Below are positions 31,515-42,488 of a DNA stretch of 64,000 bases, in pieces. The number at the start of each line of letters is the position of its first letter. Positions within the stretch are counted from its first letter, which is position 1. Under the pieces are notes generated by a model, which saw only the letters and a list, made by a program, of their open reading frames with translations, was not told where the DNA came from and did no database searches. Position numbers and translations under genes: made by a program. Source of the DNA: Tribonema minus. Taxonomy: Eukaryota > Sar > Xanthophyceae > Tribonematales > Tribonemataceae. Location: the NCBI GenBank assembly GCA_017506865.1, contig JAFCMP010000039.1:186001-250000 (forward strand). Direction: 5' to 3'.

Positions 31515-34500
31515 ATGATGTACGGGAGCGCATCGCTGGCTGTGCTGGCGGTAATCCTGGCGGGTGCCAGTGCCTTCGCCCCCTCCAGCTTCGCTGGCAG
31601 GGCTGTGGCAAGCAGGCCCGTGGTGTCTCGACGTCATGAGCTGAGGGCTTCCTTGGAGGACCTGGAGGCGCGCATAGCGCAGCGGGAGGCCGAGGCGGCG
31701 GCGAAGAACAAAAAGGCTGCACCCGCTCCGGGTGAGTGCCAAGTTGCAATTACTGCAGTGCAGCCAATGGCGAGAGCAACGCCTGTCAAGCCTGGTTCCA
31801 TGGGTTTGTGCACTGACAAAACCTGCCTGCGTGCATGCACTCTGCTGCCTCTTGTGCGCAGCCGCACCTGCCGCCAAGGGATCGCTGTTTAAGGCCCAGT
31901 CACGTAAGTGTTTTCCGCAGACTTGCCTGCTGGTTCAAGCTGTGCTTCTCGAGCGGTGACGCGTCGAACCAATGTGATGGATTATTCGCGTGCCTTTGAT
32001 GCGGTGTGGCGGTATGATGCCTCACATGCTCCCTGCGCGTTTGTGCTGAGCAGCGAAGCCGGCAGCTCCCGCACCGAAGCCGGCGGCCAAGCCTGCGCCG
32101 GTTGCAGCCCCCAAGGCCGCCGCTCCTGCGCCTAAGGCTGCTGCGCCGGCGGCCCCTGTGGTGAAGCCCACTCCTCCGGCCCCGGTGGCGCCCAAGGCGG
32201 TCGCACCGCCTGCTGCCACGTCTGGCGCTTCTGGCACAGACGTCGCTGCTGGCGTCGGCCTCGGCGTGCTGCCCTGGCTTGCTGCCCCAGTCGTTGCTCT
32301 GGGTGCCGTGCGTCCTCTGCTCGCGAAGGTGAGTATCTGAAAGCACTGCAGCTTTTGTGAAGATTCCAGATAGGCGAATTTTCATGTAATGGACTTAAAC
32401 TCGCCAATACAGTTTGTTCAGCAGTGTGCCGAATTTGTACGACTATGCAGCTGCTATTGGGCGCGTGCCTTTCTGAGGATATGCCCGGCTCACACATATC
32501 ACTGCTCAGCTGACGTCAAACACTCACATTGGCTAGACATCAGTGGTGAGAGAAGGCGCTTGTTGCCGAGCGTGTGTTGCTGCAAATAGATTATTGGTGC
32601 TACGCCATGTCACTAAACTCATGCTGCGCAGCTTATTTTGCACTGCATGGCAAGACCAGGTGTGTCACAGCTGGTCGCTGACCAGTCACTGTGCAGCACC
32701 ACGTGCGCAATGTGTCACGGCGCAAACTGAGGTTTCCTCAGCGCACTGCATCACCGGAGTCTGACCTCAATGTCTTTCTTTGCCATGACAATCAAAGAGT
32801 CGCTTTGCGGCCAGCTGCTGCATGTGATGCCGATGCCCTCGCAGCCCCCATGGCCTGATGGATCTGCGTGCACCTCCTATCATACAACCCCCCCCCACCC
32901 CCCTCCTGCCAGCAATCACATCACGTTGCGACGCGCCGCTGAGCGCCGCTCCCCACCTACTCTGCCTGCCGCGCGCAGGGCACCGCGGCGCGCGAGGCCG
33001 TGCAGAAGGCAGCGGAGGCGGAGGCCGCCGCCAAGGCCAAGGCGCTCGCCGAGTCCAAGCTCGACAAGGCGGGCCTCACGGAGGCGGACAAGAAGACGCT
33101 CACGGCGGTGCTCGCAGTGGCGGCCATCTCCCTCGGCGGCATCCTCGTGCTGCCCGCCATCAGCACCAAGAGCGAGAGCTCCGCGCCGGCGGTGGTGGCG
33201 CCTAAGGTGGCGCCAAAGCCCGCGGCCGCGCCTGTCGCGCCCAAGCCCGCGCCGGTGGCGGCGCCCAAGCCTGTGGAGAAGCCCGTGGAGAAGATTGTGG
33301 AGGCGGTGAAGCCCGTGGAGAAGGCGGTCGAGAAGGTGGTGGAGAAGGTGAGCGGGCGGGGGCGGGGGGGGGGGGCATTGCCTGATGCGGAAGCGGTGGT
33401 ATGGTCGAAACCCACATGGCTGACATCCTGTTGCTTGTAGTTGGGCGGTGTGCAATTTGGACATGCGTTGATCAGAGCATCTTGCGGTGATTGCCAAAGG
33501 CGCTCGTGGTTCTCGCAACACTCCACGGCTTAGTGCGCTGGGAGCAGCAGATGCGCCGTCACTCCACAGGGAGCGGCGGTGACAGCCGCAGCCAATCACA
33601 CACTCTCAGAAGGAGGCCGTTGATATGGACATTGCAGCGTGACGTCGCGCCGCCGCACGCCTGACGCCCTGTCTCGCGCCGCGTGCTCACCGCTCCAGGT
33701 CGAGGCGCCCAAGCCGGTGGAGAAGCCGGTGGAGGCGCCCAAGCCGGTGGAAGCGCCCAAGCCGGTGGAGGTGCCGCAGGCCGTGGAGAAGGTGGAGCCC
33801 GTGGTGGAGAAGGTGGTGGAGAAGGTCGCTGAGGTGGATAAGCCCGTGGAGAAGGCGCTGGAGAAGCCGGTGGAGGTGGTGAAGCCCGTGGAGAAGGCGG
33901 TCGAGAAGGTGGTGGAGGCGGTGAAGCCGGCGCCCGCACCCGCGCCCGCGCCCGTGGCGCCCACGGTTGACACTGGCGCCCCCGCTGGTGAGTCGCGGTG
34001 CCCGCCCGTTGTCGCCGTGCGGTGACTCTCAGGCAGGTCTGCCGCTTGGTTGGCGACTGCCAGATGTGACGCAGAGGAATCGTATACTTTGAGTCGTTGT
34101 TGGCTGGTTTGTCGTTGCCTGCAAGATGCATTCCCCACACGTAGGCAGCGTGGTGCATATTGTATCTGAATGCTGCGATTGCTGCAGAGAAAGGCTTGCA
34201 AGCGGAGGTTGTTCACTGCGACAAAGTCAGCAGTGCTCAGATGCCTTCACTGCTTCTTGCCCATGATCAAATGGAGCACGTGAACACTGTAACAAATGGG
34301 TTGTACGTGGTGGTCATGGCAGCAGTGTGTGTGATATGAAAACAGATCTTTTAACATCTGCAGATCATGCCCGCGAACAAGTCGCTCAGTGACCATTCAG
34401 TGACGCGTCTTCAACATGTCCAATCAGCCACCAATCCATCAACCGCAGTGTTATGTACAGCTCGAACAGCAGCATACCTTGCCATAGACTCACTAACAGT

Positions 34501-35021
34501 GCTTGCAACCCAACGATGTAGGTTTGTGCACATTGTGTGCGCTTGCATTCAACTGCGCTGTGGTCGTACTGTCAGCAACGACCTTTGCTGTGCTCATTGA
34601 CTTTTTTTGAGATGGTTCATGAAATTAGAAGTATGCATTTGGGGCAGCAATTCGGCATGATACACAGACAGTTGTACTGATAGGGTTCTCTAGCACTGTC
34701 GATGATGAGGACAGGGGCACAAGCGAGGACAGGGAGGGCCGCATGCAACACTGATTGCTTCGCAGCGGGGCTGTTTTCCGTGCACGCTGTGCTACAGGCG
34801 TATGTGCGTACAGTCATATGTGCATGTGTCATACACAGACAGTCATACCATAGTGAGTACTACCAAAAGATCAGGTGTGCACGCCCACCACACTCATGTG
34901 CTTCCAACGTGCCGACACCTTTGCACCAAACTCTGCAGGCAAGGGCCGCGTGCTGGAGGCTGAGACAGTGGACCCCGCCTTCCTGCAGAGCCTGAAGAAG
35001 GCAAAGGCCGCCAAGCAGTAA
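31515..35021 (+). CDS. plastid-targeted membrane protein with Pro/Val/Lys/Glu repeats
   Basis: Exons: 31515-31731, 31862-31903, 32054-32328, 32979-33347, 33699-33987, 34939-35021, giving 424 residues. Residues 1-20 ([20 protein letters not shown]) are a signal peptide followed by FAPSSFAGR, a canonical ASAFAP plastid presequence. Next come a short charged helix ([19 protein letters not shown]), an Ala/Pro/Lys-rich linker, a hydrophobic segment ([16 protein letters not shown]), an Ala/Lys helix, a second TM-like segment ([20 protein letters not shown]), and then about 115 residues of degenerate [13 protein letters not shown] and VEKVVEKV repeats. The conserved-looking C-terminus is [17 protein letters not shown]. 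The long extended PVEK domain suggests a periplastid or stromal tether or scaffold, but no family was recognised. It is paired divergently with the aldo-keto reductase. Confidence 0.85.
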
Positions 35022-36093
35022 GCAGCTGCATGCTGAAGGCACAAGCGACTGCACACTGGTCCCGGGATGGACGGTGGCGTGTGTGGGGACGAGGGGGCGG
35101 GGGGTGCGCATGGCGGCCGGAGCTGCAGCACTGGACAAAGAGCAATTTAAGTGATTTTGTGTGGCCTGAAGGGGCAGTCATTGTTGCGGATGGGGGAATA
35201 TAGTCGGTGGTGGTGATGGGGGACACTCAATTGTGTGACTCAGGGGGTGGATATGCCTGTTGGTTTTGTAGAGGCCGGCGCCAGTAACCGCCGTGTCAAT
35301 CATAAGCACACCAGAGACTGAGAAAGAGTAAGAGCAAGGAGAGATGCAGAGATGGACTACACCAACACCTGACACACTCATGCCACTTGAAGCTAATGCC
35401 ATTCTACAAAGAGATATGCTGTACACTCTTCAAAGTATTTTGTGTGTGTGCATTGCAACATGAAAGCTGGATGGCTGCTGTGTACTCAGCATGTGTTCGC
35501 CAGCAGAGTGGGCGTACTGGTCAGATGAGCCATCAGAAGATCACAACCGTGTTGATGACGATCCACTCATTGGCGTTTGCTGTGTGTACATGGGCCATCG
35601 AACTCGTCCACCCGCAAATGCCTTGCCGATGTGAGGCTGTAGTGGAACGATAATGACAGGAGAGTCACAGTGCATGATAGCTTCAACTCAAGGTATCGAA
35701 GCATTGATGGCGCTCCCACCACTCTTTTCGGCTTGTGCAACAGCATGAACTTTAGATTCTTAATGTACATGGCGACCAGTTGTCCCTGCGGGCCTTCTCG
35801 TGGCACACCTGTGGTGGTGATGCAGCAGTGCGCAGAGCAGCGTGAAAAAGCTGTAACGGCTGCTGCTTTCGGGTCTATATCGCCGACATCTGGCAGTTGA
35901 ATCGGTCCGCGCCTTCCCAGAGATTCCTTGGCAATGAATGTTTCTTTTGCGACACAGGCGACGCGCACCCCGCGAATAATGGTGGCCTCAAGGAGCGGAC
36001 TGGAGAGTTTCAGGGCCGTTGCTGGTATAGCTTCGGCCAGGCTGGAGTTTGGCTGCTACAGCTAGCATCATCGCACCCAGAATTCTGCAAGAA
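35022..36093. other. intergenic, no supported gene
   Basis: This is 1.07 kb between two plus-strand genes. A minus-strand open frame (about 35968-35567) with fair composition (KNLKFMLLHKPKRVVGAPS) has no ATG at its head and no recognised family, and was left uncalled. Confidence 0.4.
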
Positions 36094-39000
36094 ATGCCAG
36101 TGCATATTGTTGCCGCTGCTGCAGCTCTGCTGCAGCTGCTGGCACTAGTTTCAGGCGCTGGAAGGCATCAACATGGAAGCCTTCTGTCCCCAAACCAGCT
36201 GCAGCAGTGTCTGGCTGCCTTCGCCTCTCCACCACGGCACTTCTTGGGCAAAGCTGGCGAGGCAGCAACCGCTTGTCGCAAGCGGGCTGCGCTCGTAAGC
36301 CACAGGCATACGCCGTTCGCCGACCGGAACACGGCCATCACGGACTGGACGCCCAGAAAGAGAGGAGTGTTTGTTGCCCTGCGTGGGGCCGGCAGGACTA
36401 TAGGTGAGCCTGAAGGTTTCTGCTGGTTTGCTTCATCTTGGCTTAAAAGTACAGTAGAATAGTTTGCAAAGTTGACTGCGCGGTTGCGATCTGATGGACA
36501 ATCTGCGACTTTGACACCAACTGGATCTGAATTCGACAGCTTACGATATGACGTTCTGAACCGTACATCCCTCATCGCTCTTCCCCCCTCGAATAATTTG
36601 GGCGGCAGGGGTGCAGGCGCGTGCGCGGCCTGTGGTCGCCGAACCTGATGTCCGGACGCCTGTCGGTACAGCAAGAAGCGAGAGCAGCCCAAGATCTCGT
36701 GCGAAGCCTCTGCCACGGCGCCGTCGTCGGACTGCAGCAAAGGTGGCTGGAGCGACTACTGGTTTGCGCATCATTCTGAAGGTGAGATGATGTAACTGCT
36801 CATGTCCACTTTGGGGAGTGATTTGGGTTGACATATTGTTCAACACACAATATCGTCTGACGATCATGGAGGTCACTGTGGGGTTTATTTCATTTACTGC
36901 ACATAATTAGTATTTTACATATCCTTGGCCTGCCTACAGTATGCCCCCCCCCCCCCCCCCTTTTTCACACCAGCAGTTGCCGTGCAGGTGCAGCATTTGC
37001 GCGATCCTCCCTGCTGCTGCTAGCAGCTGAATTGGGCCTTGAAACCGCTGATCGTGAGCAGCAGGCTGCAGCAATCACTGCATTGGCAGCCACATTGGCT
37101 TTCTCAAAATGTGATGCTGCCTGGAGCTGCTGCTGTTGTGCCTGTATGATGGGACCCTGGACCCTGGAGAAGTCTGTGATGGTAGAAGTAGTTTTTTTGC
37201 ACGCACTGCAGTCTCTTTCAGAGTCAGGGAATTTGTTAACAAAAAGGCCGTGCAGAAACCGAAGTTTTGCGTCCACCTTTCTTGCTCGCCTTATGAAGTC
37301 CACATTCACTCCCCCCTTCTACACTTATGAGCAAAGATACGTCCGGTGATCTTCGTCGTCGACAAGACAATGCTCTCTCGGATACTTACAAGTTTACATT
37401 CAATTTCTGCGGCTGCACTTGCCAACTATCACTCTGCAGGGATATCTGCAAAGAGCCCCCGCCAGAATGGCCAAGAGTCGTTGACTTGCATTTTGATGGT
37501 GTTTGAGCAGGTTGATTCGCGTTCAACAACAGGCGGCCCTGTCACAACACACTCCTGCTAAATGTAAAACATTCTATAATGCAGGAACTAGTGTGTTCTG
37601 TGACAACATGGCTAAGATCTGCGCTGTTATGTGCTCAGCTCATCAGTAGGCCCGATTGCGTCAACAGAAGTTGTATGCGTTGCATCCGCGAAGATCGCTG
37701 GCATGTAATTGACTGGGCTTAGCAACATGCTGCTCCAAGGCCAGTGCGTCAGGCGACAACCAATTGCCATTTCCCTTCACAGCATAGCTCCACGCTGTTG
37801 TCGCAGTCATGGCAGCCTGTTTACAAGTGTTGATTACGGCATGTGGCATATGCAAGCTCCTCAGTACTGTACTGCACAGCTTCCTGACTCGTAGTGCGGC
37901 TGCATGTCCCCGCAGTGCCTGTCAATGCTCGATGCCCTGCAAAAAGCGTGACGATCACCAGAGCCGTGCACAGCAAGCTTCCGCCATACGCCTCTATGCC
38001 CGCCCGCCACTCACACTTGCGCTCTCTCGTCGTGCCCTTCCATCAATATCGCATGCACTGCAGTGGTCGCGCCAGCCCGTCAGGTTTGCCGAGCAGCTGC
38101 TGCGCAGCGCGTGGCCCGTGCGCATCGTCTCGGACGTCCTCCTGTCCACGCTCGCCAGCGCGTCGCCGCTGCTTGCGAGCGTCGTGGTGGGCGCGGCCGT
38201 CTGCGTCAGTTGCGCGGCGGCAGGGGAGCACTGGCAGCAGGGTGAGGTCACCGCGGTCGCGTTGTTCACAGAGGCTGCGTACTGCTGTCGACGAGGAGGC
38301 TCGCGCTTCACGGCAGTCCTACGCGTTACAGCAGCACATACGCATGGCTAGTAGAGGCAATGTGTCACAACATTTTTTGAGCTTGATCGTCATCGCCAAG
38401 AGTACTTGACAGGAACTCATCGTTGACCCCCCTGCTGGAATGTTTCTGCACGAGAACTGCGCACTGTAGGTTCAAGGTTAAGAATTGCACTGCCTGAGAA
38501 AGGCTGTGATTTGGCCTCGGCCACTTTGTATCACAGACGCTGCTTTTTGCAGTGCACACGCCCGATCACCGCAGAATACAAGTTTAAATGTATAGATGCT
38601 GCCAGATTTCTCATCGACCTGAACCGCCTCTGATACTCATTTGACATCTGCAATGTCCACCACCATTCCGTGCCTGCAGCCGCCAGGGTCACGGTCGAGG
38701 TCGCCATCCTGCGCTACCTGCACTGCCTGCCGTGCGGCCTCGGCGTCGCCGCAGAGCTGCGGGAGCACACGTGCGCGCGGCAGTTGCAGCCGCTGGCGGG
38801 CGCCGCGCTGCACTACGCAGGTGCGCCGCCGCACAGCGGATACCTAGGTACCTGGCTGGTGTATGTGACATCTGTCCTGGTGTTGAAAGTCGCAGACACC
38901 TTGCCGCACGCGGCTGCGTGTTGTCGCGGCGCCGCTCAGGAAGTGGTGGCCTGTTGCTCAAGCAGCAGCAGAGCAGACTGAGCCGCTTTACGTTTACGAC

Positions 39001-40971
39001 AGAGAGCCTGCATGAATGCCCTTGTTGCCGCGCTCCGTATACGCGTCGGAGCCCCCTCAAACACACGCACGCACCTTTGCCGAGCAACATTCACGCAGGA
39101 TAGACCGGTGGGAAGCCGCACAAAGTCCTACAGTACCACCGTAAACCGCGCCCTCTGACCTCGCGCAACGTGCCCCCTGACTCCTCACAACAACGCCGCA
39201 GGCCAGCGCGGCTGCGCCGTCGCGGTCGCCGCCGCCGCGCGCCGCGTGCGCCTCAACCTCTTCGAGGCGAACGCGCTGCTGCTCGGCGCGAGCCACGTCG
39301 GCAACGCGTGCGCGGGCAGCCGCCTGTGGTGCCTCGACCTGGGCGGCGGCAGTGATGACGCCGTGGGCTACCAACTGCGCGGCTTCTTCTGCCGCACGCG
39401 CGGGGTCTTCGCGGCGCGGCGCGTGCTGTCGCTGCCGTTCGACTGCGTCGACACGGTGCTCGGGTGCCAGGGCATCCTCAGCGCGACGGAGCGCGAGGTG
39501 AGGGGCGCCGCTGCTGAGCGCTGCTGCTGAGCGCGGCTGCCTGTGACAGTCTTCTGTGTGGTTGCTGCTCGCGTGGCGATGGGTGTACTGAGCGCGGCAT
39601 CACTGGCTGGCGCATGTGCTGCTCTGCTCTATGGTATTGATGCCTCCTATGGGGTGTACCTACCCGCTGCTGCTGCACGAAGTTCATGTACCTAGTGGCG
39701 TCAAGTTGCCTTGTGCGTCAAGTTGCCTTGTGTGGCGTTTTGTGCAAGCCAGTTCGGCAAACAGCAGAGCCTGGTGTTGCTACAACTGAGTTCGAGCCCA
39801 GAGCCTGGGTACAGTATAGTGTGAGAATGATCTGTCATGGGCTTGCAGGTTGGGCGCGCACATGACACGCTCGAGCAGTCACGTCGCAAGTCACACAGAC
39901 TTCCCCGCTTGCTCAACGCCCCCCTCCAAAAGCTGCCCGCTTGCGCCATGTACGAGGCATCACCGGCAAGCGCCGACACCCCTGCAGAGTCAGCACTCAA
40001 CGCGTTACACCGCGCCATGGTGACCGCAGCTTGTGCCACCAATCTCAATTTTTACACCTCCTCCGTGCCCCTGCACGCGCGCGCACACCGCCAGAGCGCA
40101 CTCACACGCCCATGCCCGTGTTTGTGCCGCCGCGCAGCTCGCCTGCACGACGTCCGCCGTCGGCGAGGCGTTCCGCGCGTGGGCGGGCGCGCCGCTGTCG
40201 GTCCTCGACGCGCACAGCCTGGGGACGCTCGGCGCGCGCAACCTCAAGGGCATGGGCCTCGTCGCGGCGCCGGTGCGCCTGTTTGCGCGGCCGTTCATGA
40301 GCCTCGGCTGGACGCACGGCACCAGCAGCATCTGCATGGTGAGCGACGCGCATAACCGTCGGCGCTAGGTCGCAGTTGAGCTTCAAAGTGCAACTGCGTC
40401 TGCATCGCGCTGCGCGGATGGAGCCGTGGAAGCGCCGCAGGCTGCGCTCGCGATGCTTTGTCGTTTGGTCTCGTGGTAGTTAGAGCTGCAAGCATGTAGG
40501 CGCCAGGACGACGGCACGTCTGTCTTCATTCTTGGCGCTGTGCGCGGAATGTCGTCTGTGCATGCTGGCCTTGTGTGCTCACAGAACTTCTTTCCCTGTG
40601 TCATCGCCGTACCCACATCATGGGTACAACAGCAATCCACATCATGGGTACAGCAGCAATGCGCTGCGCGGGAACCCGCATGTACTGCAGGGCAAGCATG
40701 TCTGCTTGCATGAAATCAGATCGTTGATGAAATGTCAGCAACCTCGACTTTCAGCCCCACCGGAGTTGTTGTCCCACGTGCCCAACAGCATCTAACACGC
40801 GCCGCCGATGCTGACCCCTCGTTGGCCTATCAGGTCGGGGACCCCATCTGCGGCAGCTTCCTGGCCAAGCTGCTGGACCCGACGTGCTGCCTGCTCCCCG
40901 GCAGCGGGCACATTTACTCCAAGTACCTCACGTCGTGGGCCGCGGCCACCGCCGGCAGCCTGGGCGCCTGA
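36094..40971 (+). CDS. unrecognised Cys-rich protein with N-terminal signal peptide
   Basis: Exons: 36094-36403, 36609-36781, 38064-38241, 38680-38820, 39202-39497, 40138-40338, 40834-40971, giving 478 residues with all phases consistent. Residues 1-22 (MPVHIVAAAAALLQLLALVSGA) look like a signal peptide. Residues about 104-160 are strongly basic and Ser/Pro-rich (PLPRRRRRTAAK). A hydrophobic stretch follows (SPLLASVVVGAAVCVSCAAAG, possible membrane helix), then a Cys-containing C-terminal region with conserved-looking motifs CLPCGLGVAAELREH, RLWCLDLGGG, FDCVDTVLGCQG, SLGWTHGTSSICM and DPTCCLLPGSGHIY. No family was recognised. The join between exons 2 and 3 (1.3-kb intron) is the weakest; exons 3-7 hold together well by phase. 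It might be two genes if that join is wrong. Confidence 0.65.
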
Positions 40972-42488
40972 CGGCACACACAGCGTACGCCATCTCGCGG
41001 CAGTTTTCCCTGGCGCCCTGCGCCTGGTTTTTGAGTGAAACACACGTACTGTTTGTGCCAGCCTCTGCCAGCACCGAGGCGCCAGCTCCTGCGATTGGTG
41101 CTGCGGTCGGCTAGCCGCCCAAGGGCTGGTGTGCGCAGCAGCGCGCTCAGCACCGGCGACGCTGCTGCCTGGCCGTGGCCTGTGCAGGTTTGGTTCGAGG
41201 CCCCCAGAGCCCCCCACCCCCCCCACCCCCTAACGCTGCAGTATCCGTGGCGTGCACCTGAGCGGTGTGGCCGCCGCGCCTCCATCGCGCCGGCGCCGCA
41301 CAGCGAGGGCCACGCCACACCTGATTGTCTATTTGTGTAATGCTGTAGTATCTATCCGTGTTGCCTGTTGCTGCGTAGGTGTCTTGTAAGTAGTAGTGTC
41401 CACATACACACATGCCACACCAGGGAAGATCAGGGCGGTGCGCGAGCGCTGACGCTGCGAGCATGGCCTGGCGCGGCGGGGCGGCGCGCGCGGTTGTTCC
41501 CCTTCCATATGTATGTGGGTGCACGGGTGCATACGCGTCTCTTGGGACCGGCGTAGCTGTACCTGTGTACTGTGCGATGGTGTAGAGAGAGTGGACTGTC
41601 GTGAGCGGTCAGCGAACATGTGGACTGTCGTGAGCGGTCAGCGAACATATGGTGGCGTGGCGCGCACACACCCGCACAATCAAATATCAAACACAATCTC
41701 TTCCGTGTGCAGCAGCAGCAGGGGGCGCGCTATGTGGGGTGACTGTTGCTGAGTGCTGTTGATGTTGAAGTCTTTCCATGGCAAGATTGCAGGTCAATTT
41801 TTAGATGACATTGCTTTGCCTGCCATCACGCTTCTTCTGTCTGAGTAGTTCGCTTGTGTATACCATACATCCACAGGGCTACGTATTCGAGGTATGATCC
41901 ACAGGGCATGCAGGCAAGCAATTCACCACGCTCTGGTAACTTCAGCTCTCACCGGTGACACTCCAAATGTAACCGACTGAAATCTACAGCACAATCTAAG
42001 CACAACAAGCCTGCTGTGCATGTGCTTGCTTGCATCACGTCCCACTTGAAGTCATCAACCGGTGGGCTACATATATCACTTGAAGTGTTGGCAAAGAAGC
42101 CGCTCACTCAGTTGGACGTGAGGTCTAGCAGCAGGTGGTCTGAGGTGGCACAGAGGCTGTACACCTCTAGGCGTGATTTTTAGGTTTCAGGTTGTTTCTC
42201 AAGTGGCATTGGATGAAGAGTCTCCGTGCTCGTCATGCGCCCCTCAACCTCAACGGTTTAATTACAGTTTAGCGCAGATAAAATGCCGATGCTTTTTGCG
42301 CGCTCCGCTTCTGAACTCCAGGCGTGGCGTGCTGACACAGACGAGCATTCAATCGCAGGTACTGGAGAGGCAAGCGTAAACACTCACATGCAGACGCTGC
42401 CGCCACCAGCAATTGCGCCACCACCACGCACCAGAACGCATTTTTGAAGCAGCAGCTGGACAACTGCAAAACTGGCACAGTTGCTCTT
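40972..42488. other. intergenic with short tandem repeats
   Basis: No exon is certain. Contains a two-copy 29-bp tandem repeat at 41591-41648. The first exon(s) of the receptor gene that follows probably lie in the distal part, since its first called exon is open upstream. Confidence 0.4.
41591..41648. repeat. two-copy perfect tandem repeat, unit 29 bp
   Basis: GTGGACTGTCGTGAGCGGTC followed by AGCGAACAT is present twice back to back. A similar small duplication, GTACCCACATCATGGGTACA-like with period about 24, lies at 40610-40660 in an intron of the preceding gene. Confidence 0.85.

Noticed and set aside
36965-37309. Minus-strand 114-codon frame beginning MNVDFIRRARKVDAK
   Set aside because: Composition is protein-like, but it lies wholly inside a plus-strand intron with no recognised family or splice partner, and the opposite strand is also open. 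Kept only as a possible nested gene.
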